Notes under the pieces: model-generated | What the model was told of the DNA's origin: nothing | What the model saw: only the letters and a program-made list of their open reading frames with translations | Databases searched by the model: none | DNA from: Luteibacter aegosomatissinici | Lineage (GTDB): Bacteria; Pseudomonadota; Gammaproteobacteria; Xanthomonadales; Rhodanobacteraceae | DNA length: 64,000 nt | Reading direction: 5' to 3' | Assembly (NCBI RefSeq): GCF_023078495.1 | Contig: NZ_CP095742.1 | Location: 2,728,001 to 2,792,000 of the forward strand | Translations under genes and position numbers: made by a program | Part shown: positions 52,303 through 62,000 of the stretch, piece by piece | Layout of the letters: every line of letters begins with the position of its first letter | How positions within the stretch are numbered: the first letter of the stretch is position 1

Positions 52303-53172
52303 TCACGATTGTTCACCGCCCGCTGGCGACCACGCCAAACCAAGGCCTCCGGTGCACCAGGCAACGTAATAGAGGAGAGACATGGCTCGAAGACTGTTCT
52401 CCAATGAGCCATAGTCAACCACTTCCCCATGGACAACCTGGTGCCGGTTCAGGCCGTGGAATCCAGCGGGCCGCTGATTTTCGTTTTGGTGCACCGGCAG
52501 GTCTGCCGTGAACGCCTCGATGTAGATGGCGGCCAACGCTGAAAAGGGAGCGGCGCCTTTTCGGCGCAGATGATTGCCCAGTGCGTTTCGCCCGGCCTTG
52601 ACGAAAAAGGCTGCGCCGGTCGATGCATCAAAGCACACACCATCAACCTGTGCGAAGAGGACGGGAATGGCGAGACCGTGGTCACCTCTTTCGACTGCGG
52701 CAAATGCCGAGTGCAAGAGCGCGGCCCGGCGGGGATAGGCACGCGACAGCTCTTCCAGCATCCCGCTGGCTCTCTCAGCGAAATAATCCCGCATCAGGGC
52801 TGTCGCGCCATCCACGTCACCCGCACCCATGCGCTCCTGGAATCTCCAGCGGAGTGCGTGCGGCATTCGGGCGTCGAGAAACCACCCCTCCCTCGCCATG
52901 GATGTCAGCTGTTCCCTTGCAATGGGCGGCAGCCGGCCTCGCCACGTTGCAAACCTCTCGAGCGACTCATCAACTTTCCGGCGCTGGGCCTTGATGAAAT
53001 CACGTACGCCTTCGGGCGTTGCCGGCACCGATGATTTGAGCTCCGCGAGCTCTTCGGATGTAAAGGTCGCAGCAAGCGCGCGTTCGAGCTCATCCGCGAC
53101 TTCATCAAGCCGTCCGCGTAATGCCTCCAGGTCAGTCTGGAGCACAAACGCCTCTTCCTCTCGGTGTGTCAT
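52303..53172 (-). CDS. Hypothetical protein with HEPN-like C-terminus
   Basis: 289 residues, mainly helical. The end reads FHGLNRHQVVHGEVVDYGSL then ENSLRAMSLLYYVAW, a conserved-looking module with Arg243 and His248 in Rx4H spacing as in HEPN nucleases. ATG at 53172 has AGGAAAA about 7 nt upstream. It may be an RNase-type defence effector; alternatively the RHxxxHG module may be structural. Confidence 0.65.
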   Translation of the reverse strand: MTHREEEAFVLQTDLEALRGRLDEVADELERALAATFTSEELAELKSSVPATPEGVRDFIKAQRRKVDESLERFATWRGRLPPIAREQLTSMAREGWFLDARMPHALRWRFQERMGAGDVDGATALMRDYFAERASGMLEELSRAYPRRAALLHSAFAAVERGDHGLAIPVLFAQVDGVCFDASTGAAFFVKAGRNALGNHLRRKGAAPFSALAAIYIEAFTADLPVHQNENQRPAGFHGLNRHQVVHGEVVDYGSLENSLRAMSLLYYVAWCTGGLGLAWSPAGGEQS

Positions 53173-53317
53173 CCATTTTCCTCTAGTTCGGTCCCCGCCC
53201 AAGGACCAGGGGCTCTCTTTACTGCGACAAACTGCCGTCCGAATCGTCGGGCTCATTGACTTGACAATACGAAGGATCAAGCCAGGCTGGAGTCAATTCC
53301 ATCCATGAGCGCTTTCC

Positions 53318-53467
53318 ATGACCAACATTGACATCACCCGAACCATCCGCCACCGCCTTCTTGCCGAACTCAACCGGACCATCGCCGATCTGCTGGCCAG
53401 GGAGCAGTTCGGCAGCATCCAGGAGCTCCTGGAAATCCAGAAGCTATATCAGGACATGATCAACTAG
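53318..53467 (+). CDS. 49-residue hypothetical protein
   Basis: ATG at 53318 opens a short amphipathic, largely helical protein (RTIRHRLLAELNRTIADLLA, then SIQELLEIQKLYQDMIN). Its last 24 nt overlap the 3' end of the convergent gene. No strong ribosome-binding site; judged real from composition. Confidence 0.45.
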   Translation: MTNIDITRTIRHRLLAELNRTIADLLAREQFGSIQELLEIQKLYQDMIN

Positions 53468-53986
53468 CTTTGGCGCCCGGGGTTCAGACGCGCGGCTTGG
53501 GCCGGCGCGGATTCGGAAGACCCTCTGCGGGTTCGGCGACGCCCCCCCCTCAGGCGTCACGCTCGGCACAATCAACGACACCCCGGAGGCCTGCAAGGCG
53601 CTGCGGTTTTCGGGCGTGTCGGGCAACAGGAGAACCTTGCCGTCGGTCATGAGGACGAGGATAAGCGCGTGGCCGTCGTCGTCGCGCGCGATGATCGCGC
53701 TCCGTGCAAGCGGTCCAAGAGCCGGATCCCAACTGTCCGCGAACGCCCGGCGTTTGAGCTGCGACAACGGTTCGACGGCCACACCTTCCTCTGCAAGCGC
53801 ATTGCGCACCTTCTCAGAGTCCGGGCACAGCAGGAAGCTGCCATTTGCGAAGATGACGACAATGAAGGCATTCCCGTCGGGGTCGATGGCACCGATCGCC
53901 CTCACCGCGTTGATGAAGGGTCGATCGCGCTGCACCTCCGTCCGTGACGCAGGGCCACTCTTTGCGTCATTGAAACTCGTGTTCAT
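53444..53986 (-). CDS. Internally duplicated protein, paralogue A
   Basis: 180 residues with two copies of a ~36-residue unit: NAFIVVIFANGSFLLCPDSE ... VAVEPL and HALILVLMTDGKVLLLPDTP ... VSLIVPS. The same two-unit layout is found in the protein at 58363-58833, so both belong to one unrecognised family. ATG at 53986 has AAGGA 6 nt upstream. It may be a binding or immunity protein; no catalytic residues stand out. Confidence 0.75.
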   Translation of the reverse strand: MNTSFNDAKSGPASRTEVQRDRPFINAVRAIGAIDPDGNAFIVVIFANGSFLLCPDSEKVRNALAEEGVAVEPLSQLKRRAFADSWDPALGPLARSAIIARDDDGHALILVLMTDGKVLLLPDTPENRSALQASGVSLIVPSVTPEGGASPNPQRVFRIRAGPSRASEPRAPKLVDHVLI

Positions 53987-54068
53987 GCTCATTCCTTGAC
54001 GAGATCCAACCCGTCCACGCGAGCCCACGGCCCCCCGTTTCGATGTGAGAGGCTGTTGTGCACAGACG

Positions 54069-55412
54069 TCACCACCTCACCCGCCACACGCCACCACCGG
54101 TGCAACTCGCACAGTGGTTGAGCATCTGCCAGTCATCACGGCCTTCAAGGCGCTTGAGGCCCTTCCGCGCCTTGTCGGCGGTATGCGAGTTCTCCCAGTT
54201 GTCATGGCCGCAATCGCCGCGCCGAATCAAGACGTCGTAGCCCGGCTTTGAGTAGCGCTTCTTGTAGAAGCGAATCTCCCCCGATTCAGGCGGCCCTTCC
54301 CGGCCAATATCGTCGGGTGACTCTTCATCCTCGTCCTGGCGCTCGCCGACGCGCGCATCCTCGGGCGGCTGGTAGCCCCCTTTCATCTGGGCAATGACTT
54401 GCTGGAGCGCCTTGTTCTCTTCCCGCAGGGCGTCGTTTTCCTTGTCAAACTCATGGACAAGTTCAAGCGCCTCTTCGGCCGTCTGTCCCTGCGCCTCGAG
54501 TTTTCGAACGCGCATGCGGGCGCGATACGTGCGGATTTCGCGAATCTCGAAGGGGGGCTCAACGCCAAGGGCCGCAGCACTCATGACGGTATACCGCAGC
54601 TGGTTTCGCAGCCGCTCCTGACCATCCCCGTCCCAGTCCATGTTGTCGAGCCGTTCCGGCGTCCACACACGCCCGGACACCCTCGCATCAGAGCCACTTC
54701 TCAGCGGCGGCCAGTAAAGTCGTACGGCGCCGCCATAGCAAGACATCCGCTTTCCGATTTCGTCGGTCAGGCTCCAGCTCGCGTCCTCGGTCAGGGTAAC
54801 GACCGTTGCGAGGGCCGACAGGTCACGGGCGATGCGGCCTGAAAGGCCATCCCACGGTTCGTCCCCGTCAAAGACAGACACGGCGACGATGGGCATGGTT
54901 CGTCGTGTCGACAGGATGTTCGAAGCCAGTGCGATGCCGTCGGCGTCCTCGGTCAAACGAGTGACCTCGACCGGCCCCAGCTTGGTGTCACCGAGATGCC
55001 AATCGGAGCGCAGCGCGCGGATGGCGTGGATTATTTGCGGACAGCGCGGGACGACAAAACCCGGACGAATGATGCTGTGGACGTTACGGGCCGCAAGAGT
55101 GAGGTAGACGACCACGCGAAGGGACGTCCTGATCACCCGGAGGGCCGTACGGAAGATGTGGTCGTCCGTCGTTGGCTCTTCGAGAATGACCTCTCGGAGG
55201 TCACCAACCTCGTTGGAAAAGGGGGCTTGCCACACCCTACCCGTCTGGCCACCTGTCTTCGACACGAAGGTCGTCTCGCTGGCCGACGGGTCCGCCACAC
55301 CCTTCCTCGACAGCCAGTCGTCGATTTCGGCGTTGATCCGGTCGTAAAGCGCGCGGGCTTCGGCATCCGGCAAATCCGGCAATTCCATCAAATAAGCAGA
55401 CAGATGCTGCAT
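54069..55412 (-). CDS. Hypothetical protein with coiled coil and Cys-rich end
   Basis: 447 residues. The first 260 form an alpha/beta domain (TMPIVAVSVFDGDEPWDGLS, RDLSALATVVTLTEDASWSL, CYGGAVRLYWPP). A coiled coil follows at about 300-350 (ALELVHEFDKENDALREENK), then an acidic linker and a C-terminal module RGDCGHDNWENS ... LNHCASCTGG. I do not recognise the family; the context suggests defence. Confidence 0.7.
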   Translation of the reverse strand: MQHLSAYLMELPDLPDAEARALYDRINAEIDDWLSRKGVADPSASETTFVSKTGGQTGRVWQAPFSNEVGDLREVILEEPTTDDHIFRTALRVIRTSLRVVVYLTLAARNVHSIIRPGFVVPRCPQIIHAIRALRSDWHLGDTKLGPVEVTRLTEDADGIALASNILSTRRTMPIVAVSVFDGDEPWDGLSGRIARDLSALATVVTLTEDASWSLTDEIGKRMSCYGGAVRLYWPPLRSGSDARVSGRVWTPERLDNMDWDGDGQERLRNQLRYTVMSAAALGVEPPFEIREIRTYRARMRVRKLEAQGQTAEEALELVHEFDKENDALREENKALQQVIAQMKGGYQPPEDARVGERQDEDEESPDDIGREGPPESGEIRFYKKRYSKPGYDVLIRRGDCGHDNWENSHTADKARKGLKRLEGRDDWQMLNHCASCTGGGVWRVRW

Positions 55413-55629
55413 GTCCCTGTTTCCTTCTCCTGGTTGGCAAGACGAATAACGGCGCGCATGACACAGACTTTAGGCGTGCGTTCGGCCGCGACACTCCCCA
55501 GTTCCTGCTCAAGTACGCCACCACACTCGGCCCGCTGCCGGGCGAATGACGAGGTTCTCAGACGTAAGACAGGACGCCTAGGCCTCCGACCGTGGTGGCC
55601 GTGACCATTGGCAGATTGACGCAAAATAG

Positions 55630-55659
55630 TTGTCACTTCAGTATCTACAGCATCATATT
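55630..55659 (+). promoter_or_regulatory. Candidate promoter for the proline-rich protein gene
   Basis: TTGTCA at 55630-55635 and CATATT at 55654-55659 with an 18-nt spacer, in a locally AT-rich stretch 63 nt before the ATG at 55723. The rest of the 310-bp gap 55413-55722 shows no gene. Confidence 0.35.
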
Positions 55660-55722
55660 TTCGTAGCCCGCCACGCGCAAACCCCGCCGCGCCACGGCCC
55701 ATAAAACACGCCCGAAACCGCG

Positions 55723-56376
55723 ATGCCTCCCCAACGCCCACCCTCGACAAACCCCTGGTCCATCCTCCGGAATGGCGCGGTTCTCGGCCTTGTCTTCTCG
55801 CTGCACATCGACCTCGCGGCTGGCCTTCTTGCCCTGTCAGAACAACCGGAACCAGAGTTGGCGGTGTCTGTACCGGCACCCGACGCCGCCCTTGAGGTCA
55901 TGCTCCGTCCCCGGTCCGTACCGCCGCCGCAACACCCCGTTGCCGCCGTGATTGCAGTCCCGGCGCCACCGGTGACCGCTCTTCCCCGCAAGGTCCGACC
56001 GTCATCCGCCTCCCGCCTCGCACCATCGGACACGCCGCTCGCCGCGTTTAAACCACCCGTGCCGGCACCGGCCCCAGCCCCCACCCTCGAGGTGGTGCAG
56101 CCAGCCGGGAGTCCGACGTCCTACGCCGGCGGCGACCCAGCACTCCGGCAGGCCCTTGGCGAGTCGGCCCACCGTGCCCCTGCCGTCCCCGGGTTCGACG
56201 CGGGCTCGCGTGCAAAGGGCATCGTCCTTACTGCCCCCACAAGCATGCGCGACACGGTCAATGCCGTCGGTACCACACTCAGCTGTAACACCATCAAGAT
56301 GAAACGCGACCACCCTGGCAATGAGGCCAATGCTGCACTGATGCGCGCTTACGGCGAGATGGGCTGCAAAGGATGA
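55723..56376 (+). CDS. Membrane-anchored proline-rich protein
   Basis: 217 residues: short cytoplasmic start, one helix (LRNGAVLGLVFSLHIDLAAGLLAL), a long Pro/Ala-rich spacer (about 40-130) and a small C-terminal globular part with two Cys (LSCNTIKM ... GEMGCKG). The layout recalls TonB-like periplasm-spanning proteins, but no TonB C-terminal motif is visible. Convergent with the next gene. Confidence 0.6.
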   Translation: MPPQRPPSTNPWSILRNGAVLGLVFSLHIDLAAGLLALSEQPEPELAVSVPAPDAALEVMLRPRSVPPPQHPVAAVIAVPAPPVTALPRKVRPSSASRLAPSDTPLAAFKPPVPAPAPAPTLEVVQPAGSPTSYAGGDPALRQALGESAHRAPAVPGFDAGSRAKGIVLTAPTSMRDTVNAVGTTLSCNTIKMKRDHPGNEANAALMRAYGEMGCKG

Positions 56377-56421
56377 TACGACCGGCAAGGACGGGCGTCG
56401 CGACGAAATGCAGGCCGAGTC

Positions 56422-57345
56422 TCAGGAGCTGGTCCCGTAAACGCGGCGGTGGTAGACCTTGGTGACAATGGGCGGCGACAACTCAAGGATGAACACGCCG
56501 AGGCATTGGATGGCAAGGATAACCAGCGGCGCGAAGAAAAAAGGCTCGTTTCCACCAAACGAGAAGACGGCGACAGCATAGGCGAGGCAACCCGGCAGAA
56601 ACAAAATGGCCGCAATGATGACGCGCGCGACTGCCGTCAAAAAGAGCCCCATTGTCCGGTCGAGGCGTTCGGCCTTCCGCACAACCCTGTCTTTGACGAC
56701 CGCAAAGCAGTTGAGAAGATGGGGATGAATCTGGAGCACCGACTGCGATGCACCGATGACGAGCACCTCGCGCTGGCGTGTGCCAAGGTAGTTTCCCAAC
56801 CAAAGGATCAGGACCGGAGCAAGGACGATGCGCGCGATGAGGGCCATCGACTCGAGCGACGACGTGACATGGGTTGCACCAACGTCCACGCCAATCTGGC
56901 TGGGGATGGAGATACCATAGACCGAGGCTGGCTTCTCCAGTAGCGCCTTCGACCGCGCGCGCAGGTCTGAAACCAGCGCCTTCGGAGACCTTTTGTCAAT
57001 GCCCTTGTTGAACGCCGAGAGTTCGTCGCCGACATCAACGAAGCGCTCAGCGGTCAAATAATACCGGGTGACAAGTTTGTCGTAGGACAACTCGTACGTG
57101 GCCCAGTCGTATGTCGACATGAAGGGGACTTTCTCCGTGCTGGCCTCGTTCCACGCCTGCTCGAAGTTCGGCAGCTCGGCTTCAATCTTCCCGGCATAGA
57201 TCGCGTATGCGCGCGCAACACCCCGATCGTTGCCAGCCGAGAGCCCGAGGCAGACCACCATCAGCGTCAAACACGCGATGGTGACCAGAACACCGAGGAA
57301 CATGATGCGTTCAACCCTCTTGCCAAGGGTCACTGCGATGTCCAA
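56422..57345 (-). CDS. Membrane protein with large periplasmic loop
   Basis: About 307 residues: helix at 18-40, a ~120-residue loop rich in Asp/Glu/Tyr, then three more helices (about 165-185, 225-247 and 255-285). TTG at 57345 is preferred because GAGGGG lies 6 nt upstream; a GTG at 57369 is possible. No family recognised. The loop plus helices could make it a sensor. Confidence 0.6.
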   Translation of the reverse strand: MDIAVTLGKRVERIMFLGVLVTIACLTLMVVCLGLSAGNDRGVARAYAIYAGKIEAELPNFEQAWNEASTEKVPFMSTYDWATYELSYDKLVTRYYLTAERFVDVGDELSAFNKGIDKRSPKALVSDLRARSKALLEKPASVYGISIPSQIGVDVGATHVTSSLESMALIARIVLAPVLILWLGNYLGTRQREVLVIGASQSVLQIHPHLLNCFAVVKDRVVRKAERLDRTMGLFLTAVARVIIAAILFLPGCLAYAVAVFSFGGNEPFFFAPLVILAIQCLGVFILELSPPIVTKVYHRRVYGTSS

Positions 57346-57668
57346 TGTGCGCCCCTCTCCCAAGGTCACCTCAATAGGCGAGCCGTCTCAGCGGTCCGCC
57401 CCGCCTCACCCAGCAGCGCCAGGCATGAGTCGCATGGTATCCCGCCGTGCGGATCAAAGCATTGTCCGGGTGCTCCGGTTGCTGAGCTGCTGCGGCTCAC
57501 CCCGCTGCGGCTCGCTTCTGCAAAGGAACCGAGGACTACGACGATTCGCGCGTTGCGCCGTTTTGTCCTCATGCTGGCTGGCCCTGTTACCAGCCCATCA
57601 GTATTCTGGACCACAGCGACAAACGCAGAAGCACAGAAGACGCTGACATCCAATCAAGGAACTCATCG
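57346..57668. other. Divergent intergenic region, no supported gene
   Basis: Between the start of the minus-strand membrane protein and the plus-strand one at 57669. No convincing promoter boxes or terminators. Confidence 0.3.
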
Positions 57669-58289
57669 ATGGACCTGTCGACACCCCGATTTGCCCGCTT
57701 GACTGACATTGACGCCATACGACGGGCTGCGCCCATCGCCGGGACAACTGCAGCCCTCAGTCTTGCAGGAGGCCTCGCGGCGTCGTTGAGCAGCCCCCAC
57801 TGGACGCATGTTCTGCTGTCGGCAGTCACCGGTCAGCTTTCAACGACGATGATAAAGCTCTTTTGCTTTGGCACATTTATCGTGCTTGGCATCGCTTTTT
57901 TGAGCAGGGCATGGAAACCAATTCCGCCCATGGTTGGCATCGCGTCCCTGATGGCAGGGCTCGCCTTCGACCTCCTTGCCGCCGCGTCAGGCATTTTCAT
58001 TGGCATCCTGCTTCCTGCGTTCATCCAGAGTTGGCGTCTCGGATGCATGGTATTTCCGGCGCTGGCCGTGTCGGCCACCGGCCAGGCGTGCATGGTCATC
58101 CTCGCACGCCTCCTTGCCAACCCCGACTACGCCCGATTCTTCGAAAAGCGCAGGCGGCCAGCCCTGATGGGGCTTTTCCTTGCCGGGATGGCAATCTGGG
58201 CGCTCAACGCCGAGACGTGGAGTGAGATTCCGGCGGCAGGTCCCGCCCAACACGCCCAACCCTGCACGCCCATCGCTGCAGGGAGCTGA
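57669..58289 (+). CDS. Membrane protein, unknown
   Basis: 206 residues with about five hydrophobic helices (24-42, 61-80, 88-112, 124-145 and 167-180) and a short Pro/Ala-rich tail. CAAGGA lies about 8 nt before the ATG. It is convergent with paralogue B; the island repeatedly pairs such membrane proteins with small soluble proteins. Confidence 0.65.
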   Translation: MDLSTPRFARLTDIDAIRRAAPIAGTTAALSLAGGLAASLSSPHWTHVLLSAVTGQLSTTMIKLFCFGTFIVLGIAFLSRAWKPIPPMVGIASLMAGLAFDLLAAASGIFIGILLPAFIQSWRLGCMVFPALAVSATGQACMVILARLLANPDYARFFEKRRRPALMGLFLAGMAIWALNAETWSEIPAAGPAQHAQPCTPIAAGS

Positions 58290-58362
58290 GCTCCCGCCGT
58301 CGTCGCAGCAGCTGACCAATATACGGGGCCCGCTGAAGCTCGCTGGCCGTTTCGCGAAAGCG

Positions 58363-58833
58363 TCAACCGTTGGGTAACAGCACCCGGGTGATTCCTTCGC
58401 GGGAGGCCGAGGCCGTCACCATGGGCACGCCCAGTGCCAGAAGCTCGAGCCGCCTGCCCGGATTGTCCAGCATCACGCAGACGGTTCCTGTCTTCATGAC
58501 CACAAGAAGCCATCCGATGGCATCAGCATCCCGCAAGGCAACGGCCATCTGCGCCCAATGCGAGATGTCGGCAGACCATGGACGCGAGAGCGACCCCTGC
58601 CGAGCACTGTGCAGGGGTGAGATGTCGATGCCCGAATTGGCCAGACTTTCCCGTCCGGCTGCCGTGTCCGGTACAAGCCACGGGTCACCCGACCGCAGGA
58701 TGACCACCAGGAATGGAACCTTGTCGTCCGTATAGGCCGAGACTGCGGCAACGACGTCACGTGGCGCCGTGCCAGCGAGGAGTTCTCCGCCAGGAAATGC
58801 CGCTTCCTTGTGTACGTCGCTGTCGTTGCTCAT
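58363..58833 (-). CDS. Internally duplicated protein, paralogue B
   Basis: 156 residues. Units VPFLVVILRSGDPWLVPDTA ... IDISPL and IGWLLVVMKTGTVCVMLDNP ... VPMVTAS align one-to-one with the two units of the protein at 53444-53986, including the (V/I)V(I/M)xxG core and the spacing between units. Same family, diverged. No catalytic motif visible. Confidence 0.7.
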   Translation of the reverse strand: MSNDSDVHKEAAFPGGELLAGTAPRDVVAAVSAYTDDKVPFLVVILRSGDPWLVPDTAAGRESLANSGIDISPLHSARQGSLSRPWSADISHWAQMAVALRDADAIGWLLVVMKTGTVCVMLDNPGRRLELLALGVPMVTASASREGITRVLLPNG

Positions 58834-59076
58834 TGGACGTTCGCGCCCCGCAGGAAACCGTGGCGGAATTCTGGCGCATGCAAAAAACGCTGTCTATAAG
58901 GGGAAAAGGATATCGCTTCATTTCTTGCATCATTCAGGACTCAAGTCGGTAGAGCCAAGGGTCTTTGAGGGTCCGAATGTCGGCATCGACCGCAGGGGAG
59001 CAGGTGTGAGAGGCCCGCCTTTAGGCCGCCGACCATATCGGGTAGCCTTGCAATCTCACTCAAGGAGGACACGGCA

Positions 59077-62000
59077 ATGACCCTGGACGCGATGCGAGAT
59101 GTTCTGGTCGCAATGGAGCCGACGGGAAGCGACGGATTCGAGGGACTTGCGGCGCTCGCCTTGAACGCGGCGACGAACCTGCATTTTCGGCTCACCAAGA
59201 GCGGCTCGCAGCAGGGCACCGACGGCGCCGGCGCCGGGCCCGCTGACGGCATCGGGTTCGAGTGCAAGCGCTACGACTCGAAGGTGGAGAGCTCCACCGT
59301 CAAGGTCAAGCTCCTCGACCTCCAGACACGGAACGACGTCGAGTTGTGGGTGCTTTGCGCCACCTGCCCGGTTGATGAGCGGATTGTCCGTTCTGTCCGA
59401 CAGCACGCCGACCTCTTCGGACTGCAGACCCAGGTGTTCGACTGGGATGACACAGGCGCCAACCCGCTTCTCGCGCTGCTTCTCTCCTTCATCCTGCCCG
59501 CAACGCTCGACGCGTTTCTGGCAAAGGCCGGCGTGAGCCAGGCTGACATAGACGGGATGCGTACCGCACTGGCCGGCCTCCGCGCCCAACCGGGATACCT
59601 GGCTGAGCGCCAGGAGCTTCTCTCTGGGCTGGACGTCGTCAACCTGGGCTTTGCCGCCGCGCGCAGGGCAAATGCCGAATGGTTCGTCCAGACGCTGTCG
59701 GACAGGGAGGCTGCGATCGACCATTTGCGACAGCCACTCGCCCCGCTCGACGAATCCATCCCCCGCCGTATCGTCCGAACTGCCTTGGTCGACACCGTCC
59801 AGGCGCACATGCAAGGACCTGCGCCCACGGATGCCCTGTTCCTGATAGGTGAGGAGGGGGCTGGCAAGTCGTGGCTGCCGCTTGACGCATGGCTTGAACT
59901 GCCGCCCGATGAGCGCCCCATGCTGCTGGTCATCCAGTCCAGGGATTTGGCCGCCGTCGGGGATGGGTTTGACCTCGTCCAACTGCTTGCAACCACCCTT
60001 GCTCGCCAGACCCTTCGACACGGAAACGGCATGACCCCGGACAACTGGGGGCGCATGGTCAGGCGCTGGGTCGACACCAAGCCTTACCGCTCGCTCCCAC
60101 TGGTCGTTGTGGTTGACGGCATCAACCAGCACGAAGCGGACTGGGGCCGCATCACCCGCAGGCTTTTTCGTGAGCTGCGGGAGCGAAACGCGCGCCTTGT
60201 TGTTTCATCAAGGCAAGGCGTCTTCGAGGATGTGGTCCGTCCCCGCTTCACCGAGGTCAGCACGTGCGCTGTGCCGGTTTGGACGGAAGCCGAGCGCAAC
60301 GAGATCCTGACCGCCGCCGGGCTCGCCGCAGACTCACTCAAGCCCTCCGTCGCAGCCTCGCTTCGAAACCCGAGGATGCTCTCCATCGCGCTTGAGTTGT
60401 TGGACGCAAACGCCTTGCAGTCGATGGACGAGTTGACCAAGGCGCAGCTGCTGTTTGAATATCTCCGGCGGGCCCGCCGCGACTATGCCGAGGACGAGAA
60501 CGCACCGGCTTTCATGCGGCGGCTGACGGGCCTTGCTAAAACCTTGCTGGCCGCGACAACGCCCATCGAGAGGCGACGGGCGGGGATCCTCGACGATGTG
60601 ACGGCAACCGCCGAGGGCCGTTTTTTCGCGCCTCTCGCTGACGACCCGACGCGCTACACCCTCTCGCCGGAAGGTCTTACCCTTGCGCTCGGGCTTGCGG
60701 TCGTCGACCACGTGCGTGAGGCAATTCATGGCGGCATCTCGCCCACAGCAGCGATTGCTGCACTGGTCGAACCGATATCCACCATGGACGATACGGCAGA
60801 TGTCCTGATCGCGGCCGCGTGGGCTGCCAACCTCTCGCGCGGCAATTCACGCCTTAACATCGTCGCCGGCATCATCACCGCCTTTGTCGGTCTCCAGAAC
60901 GTCGACCCCGTCCATGCGCCGGGTTTCCAGGCGTTTGCGAGGGAGTGCCCCGACGCGGTGGTCCTCGCTGCCGAGACCATCTGGCTAGCGCCCGGGCAGC
61001 TGCCGGAGAACGGTGAGTGGGTCCAGAGCGCCCTCTCTGCCATCCCGTCGAGCTCCCCGGCCTGGACGATGGTCGCCGCCGCAATCACCCGGTGGCTGTC
61101 GTTCCACGCGCTCGCGCCTGTCCATGTTGAGAGTGGGAGCTCATCCCAGGACGAACAGTCCCACGAACGCCGGGTGCAGCGATACCGGGGCCGTCTCGAG
61201 AAGCTGACCGAGCACGAGAAGGAGCTGCTTGTCGGCATGCAGAAATGCGAGGGAGATGTCGATGCCCTTGCCGGCCTCTCGCTTGAGTTGCTCGCCGGCC
61301 GCGCGCTTGAATCATTTGTCCCGGCCCTGGCGAGATGGGCACTCAGCCGCCGGCTTGCCCAGTCCTCCCGCTCTCCAAACAGCGCCTTTTCCTGGCTGGG
61401 AAACCACAATGCGGTCGACTGGCCAACGACGCGTGATGCCGTGCGCGGGTGGTGCAATGACATGCTGACACTTGGCCACAGCGACACAGGCACGGCCGCC
61501 GTGGTGCAGATGTACCGCTTCACTGGCGACTCGCAGGACGGCCGCATCGCCATGCATCTTCTCGATAAGATGCGCGCAAATGACCCCGAATATGCTCAGA
61601 TTCGTGCGCTGAATGCCATGCAGTCGCCTGAACCGGCCGACCCCGCATCCCTCGATCCAGATGACATCACCACGCGCATCGAGCAGTTTGAGTCCATTGA
61701 CGTAACGACGCTGTTCAACCACTTCGGGACGACGTCAGAGGACCACGACTTCGAACGTGCCCTGCCCTGGGTTGCCCGCATACAACCAACGACGGCCATT
61801 GCCAAGGTCCAGGCATTCATTGATCAGGTCCCGTCGCGGGACGGGATGGCGTTGCGACAGGGCATCTTCGCCATCGAGGCGTTCTCTTTGGCCATGTCAC
61901 CTGGCCGTGCAGATGCGCTGCTCGACGTCCGCAGCGCATTGTTGACTGACAAGGCTCAAAGCCTTTCCGAACGCGAGCGAGAGGTGATGGGCGGCTATTG

